Shown here piece by piece: positions 1-10,009 of a stretch of 64,000 nt of DNA. A program made the translations under genes and the position numbers. How positions within the stretch are numbered: the first letter of the stretch is position 1; each line of letters starts with the position of its first letter. Source of the DNA: Sepioteuthis lessoniana (Eukaryota; Mollusca; Cephalopoda; Myopsida; Loliginidae). The notes beneath the pieces are model-generated. The model did no database searches. It saw nothing but the letters and a program-made list of their open reading frames with translations, and had not been told where the DNA came from. Where the stretch lies: NCBI GenBank assembly GCA_963585895.1, contig CAUZXS010004363.1, positions 1-64,000 of the forward strand, written 5' to 3'.

Positions 1-40
1 GCCCCCACCCCGCAAACAACCAAACAAACAAACAATCTAA

Positions 41-285
41 CATGGTGACGGTGACCGATTGTAATTAGTGTGCCAAAGGATTAGAAAGGAAATTGGAACA
101 AGTGGATTCAGAGGAAGAACCGAGGCCATTCACTCTACAGTATTATTGAGTTCGGCCAGAATACTGAGAGAGGAGTCCTGGAGACTTGAGAAGACTTTCG
201 GTCGCTCATATTTCAGTGAAAACCCATCAGCGAACGCTAACGTGTAAAACTCACAAGATATAAAATGATAATTATAAAAATAATA
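41..285 (+). pseudogene. RLE-LINE copy 1, 3' terminal fragment
   Basis: This is the last ~240 bp of the RLE-LINE family. It shows degenerate forms of the family's end signature: a segment like VTVIPIVIGALG, then ARILRRVLET (here around the bases gaatactgagagaggagtcc), then the CAGCGAACGCTAACGTG block that closes every copy. An A/T-rich (AAT-like) tail follows at 258-298. Stops and frame breaks make it non-coding. It is 5'-truncated or its 5' part lies outside the window. Confidence 0.75.
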
Positions 286-289
286 ATAA

Positions 290-570
290 AAATAATGCTC
301 TCACCTTGATCATGATCATTTTTCAAGGGACTTAAATATCAAATGTTACTTATGATATATTTGTTTTTTTATTTTCAAAAAGTTATCGATCTACATATAG
401 TATTGTTATTCAATATCAAGTTTTATGGCTCCTGAAGGTGTCTTTTTGTAAATGTTTAATAAATGATTATTAAATCTATTAACTGAAGACTTTCCAAAAA
501 TATTTCTAGAATATACATGCATAAAATTATTCAAATCCAATTTTTGTATATAATGTGTTATAATTCCCGA
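290..570. other. AT-rich spacer, nothing recognised
   Basis: No coding or repeat signature was recognised here. The minus-strand reading frame overlapping it depends on the adjacent (TA)n tract. Confidence 0.5.
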
Positions 571-574
571 GCTG

Positions 575-715
575 ACGTCGAATGTCTGAATGGCTGAGCG
601 GTAAGATACTAAGTCTGCTGTAAAGTTTCGCGTCTTTAGATCCCAGCTTGAAGTGTTCTGCGTGTGTAGGTATGCTGAAGAGTTGTGATACAACGAAAGA
701 ATTTGTCTATCGATG

Positions 716-718
<3 letters not shown>
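575..718 (+). repeat. SINE4 copy (tRNA-derived), degenerate
   Basis: A box-A-like stretch (tggctgagcggtaagata, ~591) and a box-B-like stretch (tttagatcccagc, ~635) precede the family tail, in which an acaacgaaagaatttgtc segment leads into gatgaca and then (TA)n. The same tail, better preserved, occurs at 26780-26817 and, reversed, at 58191 onward. The A box resembles Leu/Ser tRNAs, but cloverleaf pairing is not intact, so this is a retroposon and not a tRNA gene. Confidence 0.55.

Positions 719-787
<69 letters not shown>
719..787. repeat. (TA)n microsatellite abutting a SINE4 3' end
   Basis: Pure TA dinucleotide run starting directly at the SINE4 tail. Tyr-Ile reading frames across it are artefacts. 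Confidence 0.95.
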
Positions 788-788
<1 letters not shown>

Positions 789-988
789 CGGCTATCTTAA
801 GACAGTAACGGTATTTGAAGTTCATACCGACCAAAGATCTTGTCCGCTTTTTCGAACTTCAAAAGCAGATTTGAAGAAAAGTAAAAAACAAAAAGCAAAA
901 ACGAAAACAAAAAACAAAGAAACGTCCCCCCAATGAAATTTCGGCTTTGATGAAAACCTCTTAAGCAAATAATTCCATCGTGTTTTGA

Positions 989-990
<2 letters not shown>

Positions 991-1023
<33 letters not shown>
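991..1023. repeat. (AC)n microsatellite
   Basis: Pure AC run of about 16 units. Confidence 0.95.
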
Positions 1024-1027
<4 letters not shown>

Positions 1028-1732
1028 TATGTATTTCTTCATTTGAGAAATAATTTTGCTACCTTTTTGTGCAATAGAAGACAGAACCAAAATGTTTATT
1101 GCAAGATAATAAAAAGATACCTTATTTTATTACAAGAAGAAATTCCTACTTTCAGAGCCAATGGACACTGATATAATTTTCATTTGCATAAACTGTACAT
1201 TAAAATATTACAACAAAACAGTTTTTCAATAAAAGTGCATATCAAAGAAGAGATATCGATTTCTTGATTAATTTTCAAATCTATTATAGTGATATAAATA
1301 ATATGCTTGATTTCTTAAAAATAGAATTGATGTTGGATTTTAAATGTGACGTACTCATAAGCAAAAAATTTATTTATTATTAGATAATAAATAATATTAG
1401 ATAATAAATAATATCAAATAATAAATAATGATAATGAATAAATTATTATTATTAAAAGCTTGACATTTATGCTACTGTTGAATAATATAGATGTATTTTT
1501 ATAATAATTTTGTATTAACCATTATCAATTTTTTCTAGTTTTTTCGTTTTAATTTCAGTCATTTGTCATCCCAACAACTTGGATCGTCATTCTACAACCC
1601 GTAGTAAACAATACAGGTAGGAAATAAAGAATAAGTATTCAGCAAGATACGATTTTTTAAGGGAAGCCAAAGATGATAAGTATTTTATCGCTTCATCTAC
1701 GAGAGTGAGCAGTGCATATCAAATCTAACCAA
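1024..1732. other. AT-rich spacer, nothing recognised
   Basis: Low-complexity AT-rich sequence with short ATA/AAT reiterations near 1375-1455. No gene signature was seen. Confidence 0.5.
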
Positions 1733-2010
1733 ATGTACTAACTCGGCTTGGGGTGTAGAATACACTGACTGCATCTCCGGTGAGGGGTAAGATCTTCCCG
1801 CAAGGAATGTCCTGCATATGACTTTAAACAATATGATGGTTAGGCTCCTGTAATGTTGGAGTTTTGGGGAATGCGAAATACCCCCATTGCCATCTCTCCC
1901 AGGTCCACTCTGACCCTGGAGTGGTAGCTCCTGATAGGGTCCTATCTACGGGTGAAATTGAACTGTTTGACATTTAAACTGAGTGGAAGCAAATGGCTAA
2001 TGCTAAATTA
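1733..2010 (+). repeat. R3 repeat, head portion (left arm of an inverted pair)
   Basis: R3 is a dispersed non-coding repeat with nine or more copies in the window. Written in the direction that puts its SINE3-like tail 3', it begins near gccgactgggctgtagaat, continues through a box around ctggagctttggggaatgc and ccaggtccactctgac, and reaches ctatctatgggtcaaatag. This copy covers that head. At about 2010 the sequence switches to another R3 copy in the opposite orientation. Confidence 0.7.
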
Positions 2011-2576
2011 AATGCAAAAATAGTTCTATTTCAAACAATTCAGTGTAGCTTAAGTACACAATTTTTTTTGTTTACACACAGTTAAATGATCAAAAAGTTA
2101 TATTTCAAACAATTCAGTTTAGCTCGTCAACAAAGTTAAATGGTTACACCAATTGCTATGTATCACTAACAATTCAATTAAACATCAGTCATTTGTTTAC
2201 ACACTGTTAAATGATCAAACAGTTCTATTTCTAACAATACAGTTTAGCATACTTACACAGCTTTTTTTTTACCCTCAGTTAAATGTAAAAACAGTTAGTT
2301 TTAAACAATTCAGTTTAGCATAATTACACGGTTTAGTTCTATTTGATCCATAGATAGGGCCCTATCAGATGCTACCACTCCGGGTCAGAGTGAACCTGAA
2401 GTCAATGGCAATGAAGGACTACTCTTCATTCTCAAAGTTCCTGCATTACTGGAACCTTACTATCAGATTGTTTAGTGTTATACCCAGGAAACTTGTTGGT
2501 GGTGGGGGTCTTACTCCTCTGCAGATATGCAGTCGGTGTATTCTGCTGCCCCAGCCGACTAGGTTAGATATATAAA
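2011..2576 (-). repeat. R3 repeat copy (right arm of the inverted pair)
   Basis: The minus-strand R3 copy contains several ~50-bp internal subrepeats (core caaacaattcagtttagc at 2047-2330) and then the conserved head running to the ccagccgactaggtt end at 2553-2570. The 68-residue frame across it is a chance reading of this repeat. Confidence 0.75.
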
Positions 2577-3430
2577 GTATTAATATTTTTATCTTTGATT
2601 TGTTAGACATTGTACTGTTGAGTTCTAATAATCTTATCTCGTTAAGTTTTTTGGGTCTTTTTGTAAATTGTCAGCGACTCACGAGGACATTTTGTGCGAA
2701 CATCATACAATTTTTCGCATTTTGGTTATAAAAAACATTTTGAATTCTGTTCTTAGCAAGAAACCCTCATTCATCAATAACCTCGTTATAAGGGTGAAAG
2801 CCTTTACTAAATTGTGATTAGATCCTCTACAGGACTACTATTATTAACATGATAATTTTGGTCTGTTTTTTGGTGGAGAAACTTATTTTCCATCTGTGCT
2901 GGCAGTAGTACAAGAAAAAAAAAGGAAAGAAAAAAGAAGAAAGAACACCCTCTCTCCAAACAAACAAACAAACAAACAAACAAACAAACAAGCTTTTCTT
3001 AAATGATGATTGTTAGGACATGCAAATCTTTCGTACTTCGAAAATTATCTTCGTACTCACATTTTCCCTGTTAAAATTGTATTGCATGTAATAAGCTAAC
3101 TAAATATTAGTGACTTACACCATTTTAATTGATAAATCGAATTTTTTTCACGTGAATTTCTAATTTTTATTTAGAAAAATTGTTATTAATTAAGTAAATG
3201 AAATAGTTATTGATGATACCACACTATAAAGCTAGCAAATTTTCAATGTTTCACAATTTTCATTAGAATTAATGAAGATTTTTAGAATTAATGGAGATTT
3301 TTCAAGAACCTGAAGAATAAAGATCATTAAAAATCATGGATTAAATAAAAAATCCCCAGAAATTTAGTTAAAATTGTGTTTATCAATTCGCTAACGTGTT
3401 TTTTTTTGTAATCAAGGTATCCATTTATTA
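2577..3430. other. AT-rich spacer with an (AAAC)n tract
   Basis: No gene signature was seen. A short (CAAA)n run lies at 2957-2991. Confidence 0.5.
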
Positions 3431-3439
3431 AACTTAGCA

Positions 3440-4115
3440 TGAGGTCAAATGTATTGGTCGATTGGTTTGTTGGGTTTTATGGCATATCAACCACTGTAGA
3501 TTATTTAACGCTAAATCCTTTTTATACATATATTATATATATATGATTTGGTTTGGTTCGCTTTTATAGTATATCAGCCAGTGTTGGTTATTTAATGCCA
3601 AATCCACTATATACATATATATATTAGTTATATAGGATTTGGTTTGGTTGGATTTTATGGCATGTCAACCATTGAAGGTGCCCGTGGTGTAATGGTTATC
3701 GTCGTAGGAAATGGACACGGCGACACGAGTTCAAATCCTGGACGATGCTGATTGCATTTTACATAGCACTAATACCCTTGGAAAAGGTATGAATTCAATT
3801 ATTCTCCCTCCAGCTATGGGTAAATAGTAGGGCAGACTGGGTTCTTCAGCCTTGGTGAGGCAACTAGTCTAAGAGAAGGAAAACTCTGAATTCAAACCTG
3901 TTAAACTCCGCTTAAAAATTTTACCTTGTGTCATATCCTGCCCGAGCGGAGGGGTTGGTAAATAAGATCAACCATTGAAGGTTATGTAATGCCAAATCCT
4001 CTTTATACATATATATTAGATATATAGTATTTGGTTTGGTTCGGTTTTATAGCCTATCAACCATTGTAGGTTATTTAATGCCATATCCTCTTTATACATA
4101 TATATTGAATAGATG
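3440..4115 (-). repeat. Array of R3/SINE3 tail units (~85-90 bp), interrupted by SINE1
   Basis: Four or five diverged units of the module that forms the 3' tail of R3 and SINE3 (read reversed here as ttttatggcatatcaacc ... gttatttaatgccaaatcc), separated by TATA-rich linkers. One unit is split at 3680-3967 by a SINE1 insertion. A second, more homogeneous array of the same unit lies at 22687-23440. Confidence 0.75.
3680..3967 (+). repeat. SINE1 (tRNA-derived), complete copy with target-site duplication
   Basis: The head carries RNA polymerase III box A (tggtgtaatggttatcg) and box B (cgagttcaaatcctgg). A central domain follows (actaatacccttggaaaagg ... cagctatgggtaaatagta), then a tail ending gaccttgtgtcatatcctgc ... 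gaggggttggtaaataa. The direct repeat tcaaccattgaaggt flanks it at 3665-3679 and 3968-3982, and the interrupted tail unit reads through once the insert is removed. The head resembles Gln-type tRNA, but the aminoacyl stem is not preserved. Confidence 0.9.
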
Positions 4116-4124
4116 ATTTATAAA

Positions 4125-4490
4125 GACATTTTGTAGATAACATTCTTAAATGAGCTTGAGCTGTTTTTGGCACACATTTGAATGGTTTCATGTATTGCTA
4201 TATAACAGTTACAATTTCTCATCAGTCATTTGTTTGCACACGCAGATTATTCAATTTAACCCATTAATAGGACCCTATCGGGTGCTATGACTCCGCGTCA
4301 GAATAGACCTGGGAGCAATGGCAGTGAAGTGGTACTCCACATTCCTCAAATCTTCCAAGGCTGGAGCCTCATCATCAGTTGGTTTGATTTTATATCCAGG
4401 GCACTCATTATTGGGGGTTTAACTCCTCAGCAGAGATACAGTCAGTGGATTCTACGGCACCACTAGCCACCTGGGCTAAGAAGTATCGGT
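4125..4490 (-). repeat. R3 repeat copy, head-side portion
   Basis: Contains the R3 block from gacccattaatagg-like sequence (here taacccattaataggacc) through ggagcaatggcagtgaag to the cagtcggtg-like and ccaactg-like end (4440-4490). It is divergent, and the subrepeat region is short. Confidence 0.7.
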
Positions 4491-4752
4491 TATCTACTGA
4501 AAATCAAACTCACTTACAATGTTGGCCTGACTAGCTAATTTTTACTATTTGTGAGGTATTCATCTGGTTGTCTACATGATATCTCACAGAATGTACAAAA
4601 GTAGTGTACCTGTGTGCAATATCATCAGATGATTTTATAACATTATACTTCTTATTCAATCATTATGATTTAAAAATATATTAACCAGAAGAGGGATTTG
4701 ATAAAACAGTTTGTACCATAACCGCCAGTTTTATCATTCGAATTCATCTAAT

Positions 4753-4755
<3 letters not shown>

Positions 4756-4833
<78 letters not shown>
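4756..4833. repeat. (CA)n microsatellite
   Basis: About 38 AC units. The poly-(His-Thr) reading frame is artefactual. Confidence 0.95.
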
Positions 4834-4837
<4 letters not shown>

Positions 4838-5490
4838 AGAGGTTCAATTGGATATTTAGCATTTTGTTTTTAAAATGCAAAATTGTAACTTGAATATTTT
4901 GGATTTGATATTAACATAAAATGCATATTTAATTTCTAATTTATTTTTGCTCAATGTGGTAAAAATATTGACTGCCTTTTATTATTATTAGAAGGATAAA
5001 ACTATTAAAATTGTTTGCATATCTATGTAATAAAAAAAAATTTGTTTTTGCACTTTTTTCTCAAGTACCGATCATCATTGGTGGAAAATTATTTTTTTCA
5101 TTTTGATAAATAAATTGCATGCACACAATTCTTTCTTTACAGAAAAGCGAATCGCAACTATTCAATATCATTACAAAATGTAAAAAAAAAAAATGATAAA
5201 AGAAAAGAAAAAGATATGACATGCGTGTGAAGAATACATATGTACATAAGCTATAATTATCTATAGATTTTATAAATCTTCAATGAAATTTTGTACTGAT
5301 CAGAATAAATGATAATTTTATGGTGTTAAATCTGACCAATACACATCATTAGAAAAGCTTTTCTGGATCCATTCACAATTTTAAACTATGGCTTATCAAC
5401 TTTTTTTTTCCAGTGATTATTTCCCACAAAAACTATATTTAAAAAAAATATCTGACATACTTGTGATTAGATGTTATCCGATTGTTCATT
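4834..5490. other. AT-rich spacer, nothing recognised
   Basis: No coding, SINE or transposon signature was recognised. It may include the decayed remainder of the neighbouring mariner relic. Confidence 0.4.
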
Positions 5491-5498
5491 ATAACAAT

Positions 5499-5822
5499 TC
5501 ATGTAGAACTAATTTTCCTGCCTTTTGAATCATCTACATACCACTGTTGAGTGGTTGACATCAAATTTTCTGACAATTCCCATGTTGATTGAATGAGGTT
5601 ATTATCTAAAAGAGTTTTGTAAGTTACCACTTCCAAATTCTTGTGGTCTTCCAAGTCAAATTCACCTTTCTCGAACTTCACAAACCATTTACAACACGTA
5701 CAGCAACTTACCGAACCCTCTACAGAGGTTTCATCAATCATTTTCTTCGCTTCTCTTTCTATCTTTCCCAACTTCAAAGCTAACAACATGCAGTGTCGCA
5801 CGTATATCTTGTCAGGTACCAT
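5499..5822 (-). pseudogene. mariner-type transposase, N-terminal fragment
   Basis: The predicted 107-residue product starts MVPDKIYVRHCMLLALKLGK and continues with CKWFVKFEKGEFDLEDHKN. This is the N-terminal helix-turn-helix region typical of mariner transposases (KWFxxFRxGDFDLED-like, residues ~43-60), followed by a degenerate second helix-turn-helix (TWELSENL). About 100 residues of a ~345-residue family protein survive; the catalytic D,D34D domain is missing. A MITE begins 23 bp upstream of the ATG. Inactive relic. Confidence 0.8.
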
Positions 5823-5844
5823 TTTTTCTCAAGACAAGATGAAT

Positions 5845-6169
5845 TACCGTATTTGACGGCATATAAGGTGCCCTTTTTTACTAAAAGATTCCCTGCGTCT
5901 TATATGCCATATGTATTTTTGAAATTCGCGATAGTCGGACGAAATTAGACACCTGGCAACAACAATTATCTTAGACTTTAGAATAACTTTCATATACCTA
6001 TTGTTATTATTTAAAAGCCTATTATGTTGATTAAAAGTGTTATCATTGATAATATCCATTATATTAATTTCATCGCGTTTAATATTAGTGCTTTTTTTCT
6101 TGATTTACACTGCTGTTTTTAGGGTGCGTCTTACACACCCGCGCGTCTTATGTGCCGTCAAATACGGTA
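5845..6169. mobile_element. MITE-like DNA transposon, ~325 bp
   Basis: The terminal inverted repeats begin taccgtatttgacggca at 5845 and the complementary tgccgtcaaatacggta ends at 6169. Arms match for about 22 of 24 bases and extend imperfectly with gcgtcttat-type subterminal motifs at ~5897 and ~6127-6150. A TA dinucleotide at each end is consistent with a TA target duplication. No transposase is encoded; the 71-residue minus frame across it is not a gene. Confidence 0.8.
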
Positions 6170-6545
6170 ATTCTGAAAACAAAACATAAAAAAATCACTC
6201 GTCAACTTAATGTATTCAGTTCCAATTTTATTTTCTAAAAAGCGAGCTGAAAACCTTTTATACATCAAATACATCCTTTTCTTTTACTAATAATGAATAT
6301 TTTCTAATCGTAAGTTTAATAATACTAATGTTTTCATGCTTGATTAGAAAATGTTACTAATGATACACCTAACCTTCTAATTAAGACAGATGCTAGAAAA
6401 TAAATAAGGATGAGAACAAGTGATCAATAAACTAATAATCAGTAGATTAATAATCAACAGATTAATAATTTTAGTAGAGTTTGAAAAAAAAACCCTTTTC
6501 AGCAGATATTTGCACTCTAAAGTAACATTTAGTAAAGGTGACTTA
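6170..6545. other. AT-rich spacer
   Basis: Short ATTAATAATC-like reiterations lie at 6420-6470. Nothing else was recognised. Confidence 0.4.
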
Positions 6546-6554
6546 TCTCTTACT

Positions 6555-6875
6555 TCGAAGCCGAATGGCCTCCTGCTTTGGCCGGGCCACTTTCGGGTGG
6601 ACGAAGGATCAATGACAAGCGTAGAATAAGACCAGATTTAATGAAACTATGACCAGCAAGGTCACCTGGTATATGTGCCGGGAAGCTTAGCAAAGGTTAG
6701 CATTGTTTACATTGCACTTTGTGTTCCTATGATCAGCATTGTCCAGCAGTGCACGATTCTCGGCTAGAGTGCGATTTCTTCCCCTCCCCTAATACCCAAT
6801 AAAATGACCTTGTATCAAGTCCTGCCTGGTGGGAGGCACGGACAAATACCATTTCCCTCTTACTGTGATCTGAAT
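6555..6875 (+). repeat. SINE-like repeat sharing the SINE1 tail
   Basis: A GC-richer 320-bp block ends with aaaatgaccttgtatcaagt, cctgcc and a gggaggcacggacaaata-type end. That matches the SINE1 3' tail (gaccttgtgtcatatcctgc, then gaggggttggtaaata). The upstream body (gccgaatggcctcctgcttt, gccgggccactttcggg) is unlike SINE1, suggesting a different SINE with a common tail. Confidence 0.5.
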
Positions 6876-7240
6876 GTTTTTATCTAACAAACACGTACCT
6901 ACGTTTTTGTTTATAGTTACTGTTGTTGACATGAAAGATTTTGGAAGTATGACAATGTAGAAGGCTTTATTACCAACTCATGTTTGCAAATATTGTATTA
7001 AGTTCTTTTCCACTTCGCACAAAAATAAGTCAAATATTTAATCTTAAAAAAAATTCAGCTATCGATGGGAACTTTATATTCCTTAATATTCCTGCTATTG
7101 TGATTTGTTCAAATTATGTTATTGCAGAATAAATAATATTTTAGTATCAGCATGCATTGCTCCAAATTATCAGAACGTATGAATATTACATATTTACTCT
7201 AAAATATTAAATTTTAAAAGAACAACACAGATTAGTAGGT
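6876..7240. other. AT-rich spacer, nothing recognised
   Basis: No signature was seen. Confidence 0.4.
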
Positions 7241-7244
7241 AACA

Positions 7245-7456
7245 AATAAGTAAGTAAAGTTATCGACCTTAGTCGAGGGTGACCCGAAGGCTCCCTTTTC
7301 GATAGCTACTACACCGGGGTGTAAGGGAGGGTGATACTCTTTTCCCTGGATTGCTCAACTTTACCCTTGATCCTTTCCTTATAATGCTGAGTGTTAAGCA
7401 AGGAGGCATCAAGTACCATTTTTTGAGTCTTTGGTATAACCCGACCTGGAATCAAC
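7245..7456 (-). repeat. SINE2 (tRNA-derived) copy
   Basis: The reverse strand runs from the cluster ggtcgggttataccaaagac through tggtacttgatgcc, the gtagctatcgaaaagggag region and gggtcaccctcgactaagg to cgataactttactta. This is the SINE2 body and tail. The box-B part of the head lies at about 7443-7456 and the first half of the head is missing. Confidence 0.75.
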
Positions 7457-7529
7457 TAACAAACATAAGGCTGATTATCATGGGACGTTAGTTTATAAGA
7501 ATTAGCATCATAAAGTATCTGATTCACTT

Positions 7530-7645
7530 TACCCTTGGGAAAAATATGCACTAACTTATACCACCAGGTATGGGTTCTACAAGGATGGCTATAGCATTAA
7601 ATAATCCATGAAGGTTGATATGCCATTAAACAAAGAAAACAGACT
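7530..7645 (+). repeat. SINE3 tail fragment
   Basis: The family core cccttgggaaaaatatg and the tail gcattaaataatccatgaag, gttgatatgccattaaac are present. The tRNA-like head is lost. Confidence 0.65.
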
Positions 7646-7689
7646 GTAGATATATGTGTGCGTGTGTTTCGTTCACTTTCGAACGAAGA

Positions 7690-7815
7690 CTCTTGCAGAT
7701 AGTATGAATCCCTTTATCCCTCATCCAGTTGTAAGTTGAATAGTACAACAACTGTTCTTCCACAAGAATGACTTTGGCATTGAATAACCCCTGAAGATTG
7801 AAATACAATTAAAAC
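7690..7815 (+). repeat. SINE3 tail fragment, second copy
   Basis: Contains ctgttcttccacaagaatga and ctttggcattgaataacccc followed by gaagattgaaatacaatt, all from the SINE3 body and tail. No head. Confidence 0.65.
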
Positions 7816-8375
7816 AGAGAAAACAAACCAAGCAAAACTAAACCAAAATATCTGATTTTCATGCGAGAATGAAAGGCAATTAATTAAAGACAGCTGAAAA
7901 ACTCTTATTATACCGACTTCTAAAACTGAAAATTCAACTGTCTGAAAGACAAAATGATATTAGCGCACGTGAAATATTTTTTTTTTTTTACTCTCAATTA
8001 ATCTATTAGATATTTCCTTAAACATACTTTCATATTTTCTTTCTTTTGTTGTATTTTACTCAGTATTTATTTTCTGCCCAAAATATGTCATAACGGAAAT
8101 TGCAAAATATGTATTACTCATGACGGATGGATTAGCTGATACCTATTTCATTTGTAGAATTTGATGATCCATCTTTCATAAAGTTTTAACTGCTGTTCCA
8201 AAGATGGAACGTATTATCAATTGCCATTTTCAGGGATCAGGGTTCATGCATATTCACTAATATGTATTATAAATCATTAAAATATTTCAACACAAATGTT
8301 CTGTCCTTTTTATTTTTTTTCATATTTTGATTTTTGCGTTAAAAGTTTTAAGGAATTGATATAAAAATAATTTTG
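7816..8375. other. AT-rich spacer, nothing recognised
   Basis: No coding or repeat signature was seen. Confidence 0.4.
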
Positions 8376-8379
8376 AACC

Positions 8380-9672
8380 AACTTGGAGACTGAAACCATC
8401 AAACAAGTGGAGATGAAAGAAAAAATTAAGAAAACATCTCTCTGGAGAACCAGAAACTTACTCGAGACAAAACCATGTTGCAGAAACCTTATCAAAGGAA
8501 TAAATACCTGGGCTGTATCCCTTGTTAGATATTCGGGACCCTTTTTTGAAGTGGACCAGAGAGAAACTAAAGCATATGGACTAGAGAATAAGAAAACTAA
8601 TGACCCTGCAGAAGGCATTATATCCTAGAGATGACGTTGACAGACTATATGTATCAAAAAAAGAGGGAGGAAGAGGAATTGTCAGCATTGAAGACAGCGT
8701 TGACGCCTCGATACAACGACTCGATAACTACATAGAAAAACACGAACGGTGACAGATTAGAGCCACCATAAACGATATTGTCAACACGATGGACAAGAGA
8801 ATGACAATAACTAGGAAACAAAAATTAGAAGAAAAACAACTCTATGGGCGTTTTAAACGACTAATAAACAGCATCTCACAAGAGAAAACCTGGACCTGGC
8901 TAAGAAAAAGAAACCTTAAGAGAGAAACTGAATCTCTCCTAATAGCAGCACAAAACAACACCATAAGAACCAATCATATCAGAGCGAGAATAGATAACAC
9001 ACATCAAAATAGCAAATGTGGGTTATGTGGTGATAGAGACGAAACGATCAATCACATAATAAGCGAATGCAGCAAATGAGCACAGAAAGAGTATAAGACT
9101 AGACACAACTGGGTAGGCAATGTGATCCACTGGAAATTGTGCAAGAAATTGAAATTTGACCATACGAACTAATGGTATATGCACAACCTAGCATCTGTCC
9201 TTGAGAATGACACACATAAATTCCTGTGGGACTTTGACATACAGCGGATCACCAAATCTAGGCCAGAAAACCATACCTTATAATAATCAACCTAAAAAAA
9301 AAGTTGCAAAATTGTGGACTTTACTGTCCCAGCTGACCACAGAATAAAAATGAAGGAAAGTGAAAAGAAGGATGAGTACCTCGACCTTGCTAGGGAATTG
9401 AAAAAATTTTTGAACATGAAGGTGATAATTATACCAATCGTGATTGGTGCTTTTGGTACAGTCACCCAAGGATTGGTAAAAGGACAAGAGGATTTGGAAA
9501 TAAGGGAACAAGGGGAGACCATCCAAACTACAACATTATTGAGAAGAATATTGAGAAGAGTCCTGGAGACTTGAGGAGACTTGCTGTCATTCAAACTCCA
9601 GTGAAATAACATCAGCGAAAACTGATCTGAAAAACTCTCATGGAGTAAATAATAATAATATTAATAATAATG
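8380..9672 (+). pseudogene. RLE-LINE copy 2 (best preserved C-terminal half)
   Basis: This is a 5'-truncated non-LTR retrotransposon starting downstream of the RT active site. Conserved text in order: ETIKQVEMKEKIKKTSLWRT, LLETKPCCRNLIKGINTWA, LVRYSGPFF, a stretch with GRGIVSIEDSVDASIQRLDN, QKLEEKQLYGRFKRLIN, then the knuckle CGLCGDRDETINHIISEC (CX2CX8HX4C, ~9018-9070). The RLE domain follows, with TVPADHRIKMKESEKKDEY and LARELKKF; its RPD motif is degraded to RPE. The ending is IPIVIGAFGTVTQGLVKG and RRILRRVLET. There are a few stops and frameshifts. The copy ends in ggagtaaat and (AAT)n at 9647-9672. Confidence 0.9.
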
Positions 9673-9684
9673 CTTTTAATAGAA

Positions 9685-10009
9685 CTATAAAAACTAATTA
9701 AAGACATTTGCACCTGAACGTGGGCACGAAAAGGAAACCTAAAGATCGAAGCAAAATCAATATTAATAGCAGCTCAAAATAACGACATAAAAACAAATTA
9801 AGTAAAAGACTAATAATAGAAATAGATAAGACTCAAGAAAATTGTCAGTGTTGGCATTATGAACATAGATAAAACAAGAAACCATATCATAAGTGAATGC
9901 AGAAAACTAGCACAGAAGAAGTAGAGGAGCAGGTATGATAGGGTAGGGAAGGTGATCCACTGGGAATTGTGTAAGCGATTAAATTTTGATCATACTGACA
10001 AATAGTATA
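9685..10009 (+). pseudogene. RLE-LINE copy 3, left part (split by mariner)
   Basis: Starts just after the (AAT)n of copy 2 with TWARKGNLKIEAKSILIAAQ, passes a degraded knuckle (NCQCWHYEHRDKTRNHIISE in mixed frame) and reaches the segment reading VIHWELCKRLNFDHTDK. It stops abruptly at aatagta, where the mariner element begins. The LINE sequence resumes at 11256. Confidence 0.85.
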
